The notes under the pieces were generated by a model. The model saw only the letters and a list, made by a program, of their open reading frames with translations. It did not search any database and had not been told where the DNA came from. The position numbers were made by a program, and so were the translations under genes. Of a stretch of 64,000 nucleotides of DNA, positions 23,051-30,738 are shown piece after piece. Every line of letters begins with the position of its first letter. Position 1 is the stretch's first letter. Location: the NCBI GenBank assembly GCA_003167555.1, contig PMSN01000024.1:1-64000 (forward strand). Direction: 5' to 3'. The stretch is from Spartobacteria bacterium (GTDB lineage: Bacteria; Verrucomicrobiota; Verrucomicrobiia; Chthoniobacterales; UBA10450).

Positions 23051-24556
23051 TTAGTGGACGGGAACGACGGTAGTCATCTCCATTTCCTCGGGCGGTATCT
23101 CGGCCTTGTCGCTGATCAACCTGCGCAGGAACGGAATGAGAAGGACGAGCGCGACACCGACCACGAGGCTGCCCGCGCCGAGCGCACCGAAGAGCTTCAC
23201 ATACTCGGGGTTGGTCGCGACCGCGGTGGTGCCGTTCGGCTCGGGGATCATGCCCGAGAAGTCGCCCGCGAAGAGCGACGCGAGGCCCGTCACGAGCATC
23301 CAGCTCCCCATCATCACCCCCTGATATTGCTTCGGCGCAATTTTGCCGATCATCGCGTAGCCGATGGGAGAGATGAGCAACTCACCGACGCTCTGCAGCA
23401 CATAACTCATGAACAGCCACCCGAACGCACTCTTGCCGTCCACGCCGGCCAGCTTGATGCCCAATGGGAGAATGAGAAAGCCCAGCGCCATCAAGATAAG
23501 CGACGTCGCAAACTGCTTCGGGATGTCGATCCTCCATCCGCCCGCGCGCATGCGGGTAAACACCGACGCGAGCAGCGGCCCGCCGAGCACGATGCAGACG
23601 GTGTTGATGTTCTGAATCCACTGCGGTTGAATCTTCACGTTGCCGATCATCAGGTTGACGTTGTTGACCGCGAACAGTTGCAGGCCGCTCGGTGCCATCT
23701 GATACAGCGACCAGAAGGCCAGCGAGCCGATCGTCAGAATCAGATACGCCGTCATGTTCCGCCGCTCGCGGCGATCCGGGTGGCGCAGCGTGAGGTAGAT
23801 CAGCGTCAGCGCGACCGCGGCGCAGATGCCCTTGACCAGCGTCTCGGTCATGTTGGGGTGCTGCAGCATCAGCCACACCACCGGAATGAGGCCGATGAGA
23901 ATGCCGATGCCGGCGAGCAGGCGCAGCCGGAATTGCTTCGACTTCGCCTCGAGCAGCGGTGTGTTGCGGTCGATCAGCGTCTTCCACGACAGCACGGCGA
24001 GGACGATGGCGACAAAGTTGCCGAGCGTCGCGAAGATAAAAAGGCTCGAATAGCTCTGGGTCCCTTGGAAGTAGCCGGCGACGGCGAACCCGACGAAGAA
24101 TCCGACATTCATGCCGGCGTAGTTCCAGAGGAAGGCTCCTTCGCGGCGCGGGTCCTCCGGGGTAAAGCGCTGCGTCAGCATCATGTTGATGCAGGTGACG
24201 TTGAGGCCGCTGCCGGTGAGGAAGAAGGCGAGGCCGACGTAGAACAGCGCGAGCGAGCCGACCGCAATGCACCCGCAACCGATGACCTGCAGCGCCATGC
24301 CCCCGACGAAGAGATTCCGGTTCGAGAGGAAGCGGCCGCCGAGGTAGCCGCCGAAGAGGTGCAGGCCGTAGTTGAACGCGCCAAACACGCCCATCAACGT
24401 CGTGGCCATTTTCACCGAGAGCTGCAGATGCTTCGTCGCGTAGAGGACCAGCGTCGAGTAAAGGACGGCGAAGCCGAGCGTCGCGAAGATCTGAATGAAG
24501 AACAGCACGGCCGTTCCCTCCGGAGCCGCGGAGGAAAGGCGTTTGCGCGACGTCAT
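23051..24556 (-). CDS. POT/PTR2-family proton-dependent oligopeptide transporter
   Basis: 501 residues with about fourteen predicted helices. Early motifs are FIQIFATLGFAVLYSTLVLY in helix 1 and FGAFNYGLHLFGGYLGGRFL after helix 2, then RREGAFLWNYAGMNVGFFVG, the counterpart of the family's FxxFYxxxNxG region. The first helix lacks the ExxER motif of the canonical POT proteins, while the later 34822-36207 product has E-x-x-E-R-F-S-Y-Y-G. This points to the divergent DtpD-like or MFS-type branch. Inner-membrane import of peptides is likely; specificity is unknown. Confidence 0.8.
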   Translation of the reverse strand: MTSRKRLSSAAPEGTAVLFFIQIFATLGFAVLYSTLVLYATKHLQLSVKMATTLMGVFGAFNYGLHLFGGYLGGRFLSNRNLFVGGMALQVIGCGCIAVGSLALFYVGLAFFLTGSGLNVTCINMMLTQRFTPEDPRREGAFLWNYAGMNVGFFVGFAVAGYFQGTQSYSSLFIFATLGNFVAIVLAVLSWKTLIDRNTPLLEAKSKQFRLRLLAGIGILIGLIPVVWLMLQHPNMTETLVKGICAAVALTLIYLTLRHPDRRERRNMTAYLILTIGSLAFWSLYQMAPSGLQLFAVNNVNLMIGNVKIQPQWIQNINTVCIVLGGPLLASVFTRMRAGGWRIDIPKQFATSLILMALGFLILPLGIKLAGVDGKSAFGWLFMSYVLQSVGELLISPIGYAMIGKIAPKQYQGVMMGSWMLVTGLASLFAGDFSGMIPEPNGTTAVATNPEYVKLFGALGAGSLVVGVALVLLIPFLRRLISDKAEIPPEEMEMTTVVPVH

Positions 24557-24857
24557 CGGCCGCCATTTGGGCTGCGACCCTAAACAATGTCAAGACCTCC
24601 GACGGAACGTGTCGATTGGTGAGCTCACTCGACTCTCAATTCCGTAGAGGGCGTGGCTCCAACGGAGCTTTACGCTCCCGCCCGCCGCCCCGGGCGATGT
24701 CAAGCCGCCTCTGATTTCAGGAGCGCTCCATCCATCTTTCTACTTTCTTCGTTGATGCCAGTGTCTCGCCGCGGCGACTTCGTCCTCCTGTAGCGGCGGT
24801 CTACGACCGCTGAAATCCTTGCAGTCATCAATAGCGCGCCGCTAGAATCCGCGGAGG
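24557..24857. other. Gene-free stretch with a small hairpin
   Basis: Contains AGCGGCGGTCTACGACCGCT near 24792-24811, a perfect small palindrome. Similar GGCGGTC/GACCGCC hairpins lie at 3815-3832 and in weaker form at 25684. Promoters for hicA (right) and the transporter (left) should be here, but I see no convincing -35/-10 pair. Confidence 0.5.
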
Positions 24858-25115
24858 ATGAGCAAAGCGGAAAAACTCGCCGCGAAGATTCTCAGCGGTA
24901 AATCAGATCAAAACTTCTCCTTTGCTGATCTTTGCCACGTAATCGAACGCGCCGGCTTTCAACTGCGTTCGGGAAAAGGAAGCCACCGAATTTATTACAA
25001 AGATGGAGTCGTCGAAATCATCAATGTCCAGCCGCGCGGCGGTGGCCAGGCAAAACCGTATCAAGTAAAACAGGTGCGCGAACTGCTTTTAAAGTATAAG
25101 ATCGAGATCGAATGA
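24858..25115 (+). CDS. hicA: HicA-family mRNA interferase toxin
   Basis: 85 residues. The HicA signature is plain: FADLCHVIERAGFQLRSGKG, SHRIYYKDGV with the catalytic His after GS, VEIINVQPRGGGQAKPYQVK and QVRELLLKYKIEIE. HicA has a double-stranded RNA-binding fold and cleaves mRNA in a translation-independent manner, being held inactive by HicB. A GGAGG tract touches the ATG directly, closer than usual for efficient initiation. The gene overlaps the following hicB by four bases (ATGA), which implies translational coupling. Confidence 0.9.
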   Translation: MSKAEKLAAKILSGKSDQNFSFADLCHVIERAGFQLRSGKGSHRIYYKDGVVEIINVQPRGGGQAKPYQVKQVRELLLKYKIEIE

Positions 25116-25324
25116 CGAACCGTTACGAACTGATCATTTACTGGAGCAAAGACGACAACAGCTTCATTGTCGAAGTGCCGGAACTGCCCGGTTGTATGGC
25201 CGATGGCCAAACCTACGCCGAAGCCGTGGCCAACGCCGAGGAAATCATCAGCGAATGGATCGAAACCGCCAGCAAACTTGGCCGCCCGATTCCCGAGCCG
25301 CGCGGCAAACTCGCATATGCCTGA
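25112..25324 (+). CDS. hicB: HicB-family antitoxin (first copy)
   Basis: 70 residues with the HicB partial RNase-H fold: YELIIYWSKDDNSFIVEVPE, then LPGCMADGQTYAEAVANAEE and IISEWIETASKLGRPIPEPR. The E-L-P-G-C-x-A-x-G-x-T motif is characteristic. It lacks the C-terminal DNA-binding region of larger HicB proteins, so it may not repress on its own. It overlaps hicA upstream by four bases and the second hicB-like gene downstream by eight. Confidence 0.9.
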   Translation: MTNRYELIIYWSKDDNSFIVEVPELPGCMADGQTYAEAVANAEEIISEWIETASKLGRPIPEPRGKLAYA

Positions 25325-25523
25325 AATCCGGATTTGGTATTCGGCGGAAAAAGGTGACAAATGTTTCATCGCTCAAGTCGTCGAATGGCCCGGCATAATG
25401 GCGCACGGAGACACGCGCGAGGAGGCAGCACGCGAGATTCAACTGGCGCTCGAAGGCGCTTTGGAATTCGCGACCGAACGTGGCATCAAACCGCCCGCCC
25501 CGGCGTTGGCGCATGCGTCATGA
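25317..25523 (+). CDS. HicB-like antitoxin (second copy)
   Basis: 68 residues starting at an ATG inside the last codons of the first hicB. It has the same fold markers: IRIWYSAEKGDKCFIAQVVE, WPGIMAHGDTREEAAREIQL, ALEGALEFATERG. The W-P-G-x-x-A-H-G-D-T motif corresponds to L-P-G-C-x-A-x-G-x-T. The two products differ in sequence and in their C-terminal tails (this one ends PPAPALAHAS), so this is not a recent duplication. Both are translated from one transcript with hicA, giving an unusual toxin with two antitoxins. Confidence 0.75.
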   Translation: MPEIRIWYSAEKGDKCFIAQVVEWPGIMAHGDTREEAAREIQLALEGALEFATERGIKPPAPALAHAS

Positions 25524-25838
25524 GCGCCCGCTCGTCACTGGTCACATGTTCGCCGATGGACGAATCCGCCGTGGCGGGCTCGCCGATGGACAATCCGCCT
25601 TAGTGGGTCACTCGTCACATTCTTTGGATCCGCTCGCCGCCCTAGTCGATGTCAAGCCGTCCGCGTTGTGCCCTGGGTGAAGGTGGTCGTCTCGACCGAC
25701 TGAAAACGAGGTTGAATTTCTCCGCTCATTAACGGATAACCATTTACCGATAACTCATCCCATGAACCCCAGAAAACGCTTGATTGGATGAAGTAGCCAC
25801 TCGTCCGGCTGCGAAATCCTTTCGTTAGATCGCAAGGC
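25524..25838. other. Gene-free stretch with a direct repeat
   Basis: CGCCGATGGACGAATCCGCC at 25551-25570 recurs as CGCCGATGGACAATCCGCC at 25581-25599. The stretch marks a change in base composition, GC-rich before and more AT-rich after, where the defence island begins. AACGGATAACC and ACCGATAACTC around 25733-25756 form a second imperfect direct repeat. No clear promoter or att site is seen. Confidence 0.45.
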
Positions 25839-26393
25839 ATGTGGCGTACTCGTCAAAAGCTCGGGGAAGCGAAATTCTTCTTGGATAAGCTGGACGAACA
25901 TTGTTACGAGAATCTAGCGGAGCGCTTTGCGGATCCAAGAGTATCGGAAGCCTTTCCGTATTACTTAAGTGCGTTTATTAGCGCCGCGAGAAGCGTCACG
26001 TGGATATTGCGCAGTGAGTACGGGCGATTCCCCGACTGGAAGGCATGGTGGAACAGTGAAGTGCCTGCGGCCCATGTCGCACAGCTGTTGCGGCTTTTCA
26101 CGGAGTTGAGGAACCGTAGTCAGAAGGCAGAACCTCTGAGGCCGGGACCTATATTGCGGATCGAGGGGGATGGCGGCCCTCCAGTCGTCCGCGATCCCAA
26201 GCTTCCCAGAATGAAAATCACAATATCAGGTGCCGATGATGAGCCAGCCGCCCCAATAATGTCCGGCGAGTTGTTAGCGTTCACGTGGACAATTGAAGAC
26301 CTAGACGGTCAAGATTTGTTAGAGAGTTGTAGAACTTACTACGAAGAGTTGAAGAGGCTTGTGGCAAGCTGCGAAGCACGGTTTGCTAAATAG
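25839..26393 (+). CDS. Hypothetical protein at the edge of the defence island
   Basis: 184 residues, ATG after AAGGC. The N-terminal half is helical (AKFFLDKLDEHCYENLAERF, FPYYLSAFISAARSVTWILR, WWNSEVPAAHVAQLLRLFTE) with tryptophans in a pattern seen in uncharacterised proteins that accompany mobile or defence genes. The middle is beta-like (PILRIEGDGGPPVVRDP, RMKITISGADDEP). The end is a helix containing an E-L-K-R-L-V-A-S-C segment. No catalytic motif is evident. It is convergent with the retron reverse transcriptase, 48 bp between stops. Function not assigned. Confidence 0.7.
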   Translation: MWRTRQKLGEAKFFLDKLDEHCYENLAERFADPRVSEAFPYYLSAFISAARSVTWILRSEYGRFPDWKAWWNSEVPAAHVAQLLRLFTELRNRSQKAEPLRPGPILRIEGDGGPPVVRDPKLPRMKITISGADDEPAAPIMSGELLAFTWTIEDLDGQDLLESCRTYYEELKRLVASCEARFAK

Positions 26394-26440
26394 GGATCTC
26401 CGGTGCACCGAGGCTGCTTCGCGGCGTCTTCAGCCGTGCC

Positions 26441-27442
26441 TCATTGATGCAACTCTGGCTGTGGAATCCGATGAACGATTTCAAGTGCCTTGGCGCCCTC
26501 AGAGGGATGATAGTCAAACAACCAACGCGCGTATCCAAGCGCCTTTTGTCTGTGATCGACGTACTGCTCCGGCGAACGACTGAGTCGATGAAAATATGCA
26601 CGCACCTCGCGACGTTTGTGGCGCGGGATCGAGACTTTCTCGTTAATAGTCAAGCCGGTTACCTCTCTTCGAACCGCGGGACCCATCAGCCGCGTCTTTT
26701 TAGCATTTAGCGTAAAGCCGGAGTTTTCGATGGAGCGCACAACACGAGTGCGAAATTCGACAGGTATCAGCTCCTGAAAGGAAAAAGTCATATCATCAGC
26801 GTACCGCGTGTATGTGGCTTCTGCTGACTCCGCTATTGCCGTCAATTCGGAATCAAGGGGTTGGATTATCAAATTTGCTAGCGCAGGACTCGTAGGTGCC
26901 CCTTGCGGGAGCCGGTCTTCCAAACAACAAAGGCCAGCCAGAAAGTGAGCGGCCCTGTCCGGGTAACCCACTTTTGCAAACACATCCGTGACCTGTTTTT
27001 TGGTGATCGTAGGGAAAAAATTGCTTAGATCAATGTTCCAAACGTACGGACGCCCAACATGCCGACGCGCTCCCGCCGCGCAATTTAGGCCGCGCCGAAA
27101 ACCAACTGCGGCGTCGTGTGGTGTTATTTGAGAAAGCACACAATCAAGAACGTAACGTTGTATCGTTTTTAAGAACACTCGAGGCGACGTGATTAATCTA
27201 CGGCCCCCGTTCTTTTTGGTGATTTCGAATGTGTTATAATACCTACGTGGCGCCATCACCATGTGCGAAACAAGCTTCGGCGATATACCGAGATAGATTG
27301 CGATCTCCGGACCAAATTTGAGAGGTATTATTTTCTTCTCTAGGAGGCGCCGTATGTCGGACATATCAGCTTGATCAAAAAAGGCCGGAGCATTCTTCAA
27401 CCATTGTTCCTGGGTGCCGAAAGGATAGAGGACTGGGAGCAT
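26441..27442 (-). CDS. Retron-type reverse transcriptase
   Basis: 333 residues carrying all landmarks of retron RTs: AVGFRRGLNCAAGARRHVG (about 112-130, the NAxxH region), WNIDLSNFFPTI (135-146), QGAPTSPALANL (180-191), the catalytic YADD in YTRYADDMTFS (211-221) and VTGLTIN (261-267), the VTG motif that recognises the retron's own RNA. It would use the adjacent msr as primer and msd as template to make a branched msDNA. The start codon ATG at 27442 lies inside the inferred a2 segment of the ncRNA, so RNA processing and translation of the RT may compete. No protease or topoisomerase domain is attached. Confidence 0.93.
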   Translation of the reverse strand: MLPVLYPFGTQEQWLKNAPAFFDQADMSDIRRLLEKKIIPLKFGPEIAIYLGISPKLVSHMVMAPRRYYNTFEITKKNGGRRLITSPRVFLKTIQRYVLDCVLSQITPHDAAVGFRRGLNCAAGARRHVGRPYVWNIDLSNFFPTITKKQVTDVFAKVGYPDRAAHFLAGLCCLEDRLPQGAPTSPALANLIIQPLDSELTAIAESAEATYTRYADDMTFSFQELIPVEFRTRVVRSIENSGFTLNAKKTRLMGPAVRREVTGLTINEKVSIPRHKRREVRAYFHRLSRSPEQYVDHRQKALGYARWLFDYHPSEGAKALEIVHRIPQPELHQ

Positions 27443-27635
27443 GCTATTTTCTAGGAGATGCCGTGCATGCTCCTACTTTGATTGTTGCGCGGGGAGAAGC
27501 CCGGAAGGGGTCCCCGCTCGCAGGGGAAGGAGGGCTTCTCCCCGCGCAATCTTACTTTTCCAGAACGCATGAAAGGTTGGCGAAGCGCCAACCAAGCCCG
27601 TGCGCATATGTCGGAGGCCGTGCCTATGCTCCCAG
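27433..27635 (-). ncRNA. Candidate retron msr-msd RNA
   Basis: Read on the minus strand, the stretch opens with CTGGGAGCAT (27635-27626, proposed a1) and ends with ATGCTCCCAG (27442-27433, proposed a2), a perfect 10-bp pairing. Between them lies a tight msr-type hairpin, GGTTGGCG-CTT-CGCCAACC (27593-27575), and a long msd-type stem of 18 perfect pairs, TTGCGCGGGGAGAAGCCC (27549-27532) with GGGCTTCTCCCCGCGCAA (27502-27485), topped by a C-rich and G-rich loop. This order and position directly before the RT gene are those of retron RNAs. The exact ends and the branching guanosine are inferred; the AGC in a1 fits. Confidence 0.8.
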
Positions 27636-27641
27636 CCCAAA

Positions 27642-27947
27642 TTATTCATATCGTTGCCGATTAAGTGATATCAGTCGTGCCTTGTCACGTTCCTTCGGAT
27701 CCAAACTCCTACCGAGAAGTGCGTAGCTCTTGGGAGCGACGAGCAACAATCCTGTATCAGATCGCAATAGGTAACCCGTTTCTTCTAAACGCTGGATACG
27801 GCGAACAAGGGCGGCCCGGTTCAGGTACTTTGCGACAATGGTATCACGCGATTCCAGGTAAACTCGTTCGGGGTGAGCTGGTTGAATCAGCTGGATTAGC
27901 CCGAGGAGCGGAAGATCAATTGGTGCCAGGTTCCATTGCATGATCAA
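27642..27947 (-). CDS. Winged-helix-like accessory protein of the retron
   Basis: 101 residues. The centre DTIVAKYLNRAALVRRIQRL followed by EETGYLLRSDTGLLLVAPKS reads as a recognition helix and a beta-wing (marR-like or wHTH). An N-terminal hydrophobic stretch LLGLIQLIQPAHPERVY may be the first helix. In the classical type II-A retron (Ec86) the effector joins the deoxyribosyltransferase part and a DNA-binding part in one chain; here the DNA-binding part seems to be a separate protein. It overlaps the upstream effector gene by 32 bp in another frame, and the ncRNA begins seven bases after its stop. Confidence 0.7.
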   Translation of the reverse strand: MIMQWNLAPIDLPLLGLIQLIQPAHPERVYLESRDTIVAKYLNRAALVRRIQRLEETGYLLRSDTGLLLVAPKSYALLGRSLDPKERDKARLISLNRQRYE

Positions 27948-28572
27948 AAACTGAGCCCAGGTTCCGGGATGCCAGCCATTTCAAATCACTGAGTTCGTCC
28001 ATTCGTCTATAATACTGCCCCTCCACAAAACGGACCGCCTCCTCGACGCACGCCTCATGATTCGAGTAATCGATAAATTCGCGACGTCCGCTGAAGATTG
28101 TGAACAATTCGAGCAGACCTTGGCGGAAGAAGCTTGTGGCGTTGTGATATCCTTGATGGACGATGGCTAACGTTTTCTGCGCGATATCTCCTTTGTGAGC
28201 AAATAAAGCAAGTTCTGCGATCGAACCAACACTCGCTGGAAAGATCACCACCGCCTCACAAACATGACGTGCATGGAGCACCTCGCTAGTAGCTGGATTA
28301 GGCGAATGCAGAAAGCTCTGCCAAAACTTGAGGATGTCTTTCGCCTCGCCAAAGTCCGCTGCGAAACCAATCTCTCGCAGCCGTTCACGCGTACGAAATC
28401 GCAAGTATTCGGCATGCTTCAATACGTCGCTGTGAGACGCGGCAGGCCCGGTAGGTTTTGTCGCCGTCCCCGACATTGCAGGACCAAAGACGAAGACAGC
28501 AAATTGACCCGTCGTTATTCCGGGGGTCAACTTGGCCTTTGCAATTGCTAGCGCTTCTTTCGAATCGGCCAC
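27916..28572 (-). CDS. Nucleoside 2-deoxyribosyltransferase-like retron effector
   Basis: 218 residues. GQFAVFVFGPAMSGTATKP (22-40), EYLRFRTRERLREIGFAADF (55-74) and AVVIFPASVGSIAELALFAH (107-126) correspond to the nucleotide-binding strand, the following helix and the catalytic region of the NDT-like fold, with Glu120 at the place of the nucleophilic Glu. In type II retrons such proteins are toxic N-glycosidases or NAD-type hydrolases held in check by the msDNA complex until a phage perturbs it. It is first in the retron operon. The separate winged-helix gene supplies the part missing at its C-terminus. Confidence 0.75.
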   Translation of the reverse strand: MADSKEALAIAKAKLTPGITTGQFAVFVFGPAMSGTATKPTGPAASHSDVLKHAEYLRFRTRERLREIGFAADFGEAKDILKFWQSFLHSPNPATSEVLHARHVCEAVVIFPASVGSIAELALFAHKGDIAQKTLAIVHQGYHNATSFFRQGLLELFTIFSGRREFIDYSNHEACVEEAVRFVEGQYYRRMDELSDLKWLASRNLGSVFDHAMEPGTN

Positions 28573-28633
28573 TCGTAGCGTTTATTACAATAGTGGCATT
28601 CCAGTCAATGCTTACCTGCGCTATTCTCGAAAT

Positions 28634-29614
28634 TCACACTGAAAACCGGTCGAAGCGCTCCGCTTTGTGCCAAGCAAGCGCGTCGGGGTGTGGAAAATAA
28701 TACGAGTCGTCTGGCAGAAGGATTTTGCGGCGATCGAGTTCGATTGCGGGAAAGTTCGCAACGCTGGCGCTCGAAACCTTCGGATTCACGACAATCTCGT
28801 ATTGGTCGGAGATTGTGAAAATCCCGCGGTCGAACGCCCAATGCGCCGACTTCGACAAAGCAACTCCGTTGCGCGGATCATCAGTACCCCGGACTTCCTT
28901 GCCGATGATGTGGGCGCCATCAGCTTCGACGTGATGCGGCGAATGAAATTTCTGCCCGGTTACAGCGCAGGTATGGCCGTAATTTGCCATTACGATTGAG
29001 CGAAAGGCAGCGTCTCTCTTCTGACGTGATATCTGGTAGACAGCGCGATCCTCAGCGACGAACGGAACCCATTGTTCCAACGATTCGAGACGCAATGCGG
29101 TTTCGATCAAATCGTCAGAAAGGCCAATGCCGAGAAGGCCACTAACCTCGCTCCACTCGAGGCCACGAATGCGGAAGAGATTGGCTTCGGCGTCGAGGTT
29201 TTCAACAAATCCGAGGCCGAGCAAGCGATGTCGAGACCCTTCGGCGCTGACCTTGTCCGACACCTGTCGCAAAACCAGAATCGGTTGGTGGGCAGTCATG
29301 CACAAAACCAAGGCGGCATTGACGCCAATATTCATGGCCCCGGCCTTGGGGCTGTAATGCATCCACCATGTCCGATCGGGGTTGAAAAAGACCTGATCGT
29401 TGTACCGACTCTTCAGCATCGATGAAATGCTGAGCGGATATACAGACCATGCTGGTTTGTACACCCCTTCAATCAGGTGGTGAATGCGTTCGATACCCGG
29501 TATCGTCGCCGCCGTCTTCTGGAAGAAGCCGGAAGACTGAACAGTTCCAAAGAAAGGGACTAGCGATCGAAAAATACGTGTCCGCTCTGCGACATCGGTT
29601 GTGAGGGACGCCAT
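28634..29614 (-). CDS. HNH endonuclease domain protein
   Basis: 326 residues. The N-terminal ~200 residues are helical/mixed with no clear family (SLVPFFGTVQSSGFFQKTAA, GIERIHHLIEGVYKPAW). The C-terminal part is an HNH nuclease of the pfam13391 type: YGHTCAVTGQKFHSPHHVEA, DGAHIIGKEVRGTDDPRNGV, ALSKSAHWAFDRGIFTISD. The His in AHI, the Asn in RNGV and the His in SAHWAFDRG supply the metal site. Such proteins are usually restriction or modification-dependent nucleases. It lies 61 bp upstream of the retron effector on the same strand and divergently from the RNase H gene. No methyltransferase is nearby, so it may target modified or structured DNA. Confidence 0.85.
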   Translation of the reverse strand: MASLTTDVAERTRIFRSLVPFFGTVQSSGFFQKTAATIPGIERIHHLIEGVYKPAWSVYPLSISSMLKSRYNDQVFFNPDRTWWMHYSPKAGAMNIGVNAALVLCMTAHQPILVLRQVSDKVSAEGSRHRLLGLGFVENLDAEANLFRIRGLEWSEVSGLLGIGLSDDLIETALRLESLEQWVPFVAEDRAVYQISRQKRDAAFRSIVMANYGHTCAVTGQKFHSPHHVEADGAHIIGKEVRGTDDPRNGVALSKSAHWAFDRGIFTISDQYEIVVNPKVSSASVANFPAIELDRRKILLPDDSYYFPHPDALAWHKAERFDRFSV

Positions 29615-29715
29615 TCAGTGTCCATCGAACACTTTTGCCTCTTCGAGCGCAAGCCAGCACGAGAATTGGTCCATTTGCTTTCACGGCGTACAATCACTCG
29701 GACGTCCCTAAACGA

Positions 29716-30534
29716 ATGTCGCTCGACCCTCACGCGCTTAAAATTTACATTGATGGGTCCGCCTTCCACAATCCGGGCGGCGCAGGCGGAGTCGCAGCAT
29801 GGATCGAATTCCCTATCGATTGGAACATGTTGGATGAACAACTGTTTCAAGAAGGTTTCCAGGAAACGACGAACAATCGAATGGAGTTGGTCGCATGCAT
29901 ACGAGCATTTGAATACGTCCGAGATCAAGGACGTGACGTAGGAGTCGAGCGAGTACAAATTGTGACAGACTCTCAGTACGTTCGTGACGGTTATTATCTT
30001 GTCGACCGGTGGAGAAAGAACGGATGGCGAAACCTCGACGGCAGGCCGGTCGAGAATCGTGACTTGTGGAAACGGCTATTAACCGTTCGATCCAAAGGGG
30101 CGGTGAAAACGGAACTAACGTGGATGCTTGGCAAGAAGTCGCCGATCCTCAAGGCAGTGGACAAATCGGCGAAGTCTGCCGCGACTCAACCTTGGAGGGT
30201 CGACCGGGGATTCAAGCCTGGTAGAGTTGCGCCATCGAAGACCGGAACTCGAAGTGCGGCATCTCTGTTTCCGGCGGCGGGACAGGAGGCGATCATACGG
30301 ATTTATCGACACAGAATCGTGGGATCTGACCACAAGTTTTACTTCGACGTGTTTTCGCAAGATTCCGGGGGATACATTAGAAAAGCATGTGCGTTCACGC
30401 ATGCAGAGATAGCGCTGGATCTTCACACACACCACGTCTACCGGGTCCTCTTCAACGACAATCCTAAGTACCCAATTATCGAAAAGAAGGTCGAAGAATT
30501 GCCATTAGCTTGGCCCAAACAAACAACCGCATGA
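29716..30534 (+). CDS. RNase HI domain protein with C-terminal extension
   Basis: 272 residues from ATG 29716. The first 150 residues are RNase HI: IYIDGSAFHNPGGAGGVAAW with Asp1, NNRMELVACIRAFE with Glu, IVTDSQYVRDGYY with Asp, and WMLGKKSPILKAVDKSAKSA with the terminal Asp. All four catalytic acids are kept. The extension (about 170-272) includes IIRIYRHRIVGSDHKFYFDV and ALDLHTHHVYRVLFNDNP, which I do not recognise. RNase HI removes RNA from hybrids, the by-product of retron reverse transcription, but many retrons rely on the host enzyme. The intergenic region with the divergent HNH gene may be a shared promoter. Confidence 0.8.
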   Translation: MSLDPHALKIYIDGSAFHNPGGAGGVAAWIEFPIDWNMLDEQLFQEGFQETTNNRMELVACIRAFEYVRDQGRDVGVERVQIVTDSQYVRDGYYLVDRWRKNGWRNLDGRPVENRDLWKRLLTVRSKGAVKTELTWMLGKKSPILKAVDKSAKSAATQPWRVDRGFKPGRVAPSKTGTRSAASLFPAAGQEAIIRIYRHRIVGSDHKFYFDVFSQDSGGYIRKACAFTHAEIALDLHTHHVYRVLFNDNPKYPIIEKKVEELPLAWPKQTTA

Positions 30535-30738
30535 TTTGGTGCGTGGAAAAATATCACCTCGCGCTTACGCCGCCTGCTGTGATCGGAGTCACCACGCGGC
30601 AGCGGGGGGACGGCGGTCAGTCCGTAAATCTCGTCAATTCGCACCGGCCCGCCTGCCCCGAATCGTGGCGGGCGGCATCGTAAGCGGCTTACGATATGTT
30701 TTCACTGGATCGAGGGGCGCTTCAGCCGCATTCGAAGA
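30535..30738. other. Short gene-free region at the right edge of the island
   Basis: No recognisable gene. Base composition returns to the GC-rich chromosomal level here. CGGCGGTCAGTCC resembles the GGCGGTC half of the small hairpins but its partner is missing. Confidence 0.4.

Noticed and set aside
22799-24583. A 594-codon plus-strand reading frame opposite the POT transporter
   Set aside because: The minus strand encodes a clear membrane transporter with family motifs; the opposite frame is rich in R, H, D and Q with no domain and is a GC-rich shadow.
27463-27726. An 87-codon plus-strand frame across the retron RNA
   Set aside because: It lies inside the structured ncRNA and has no coding character.
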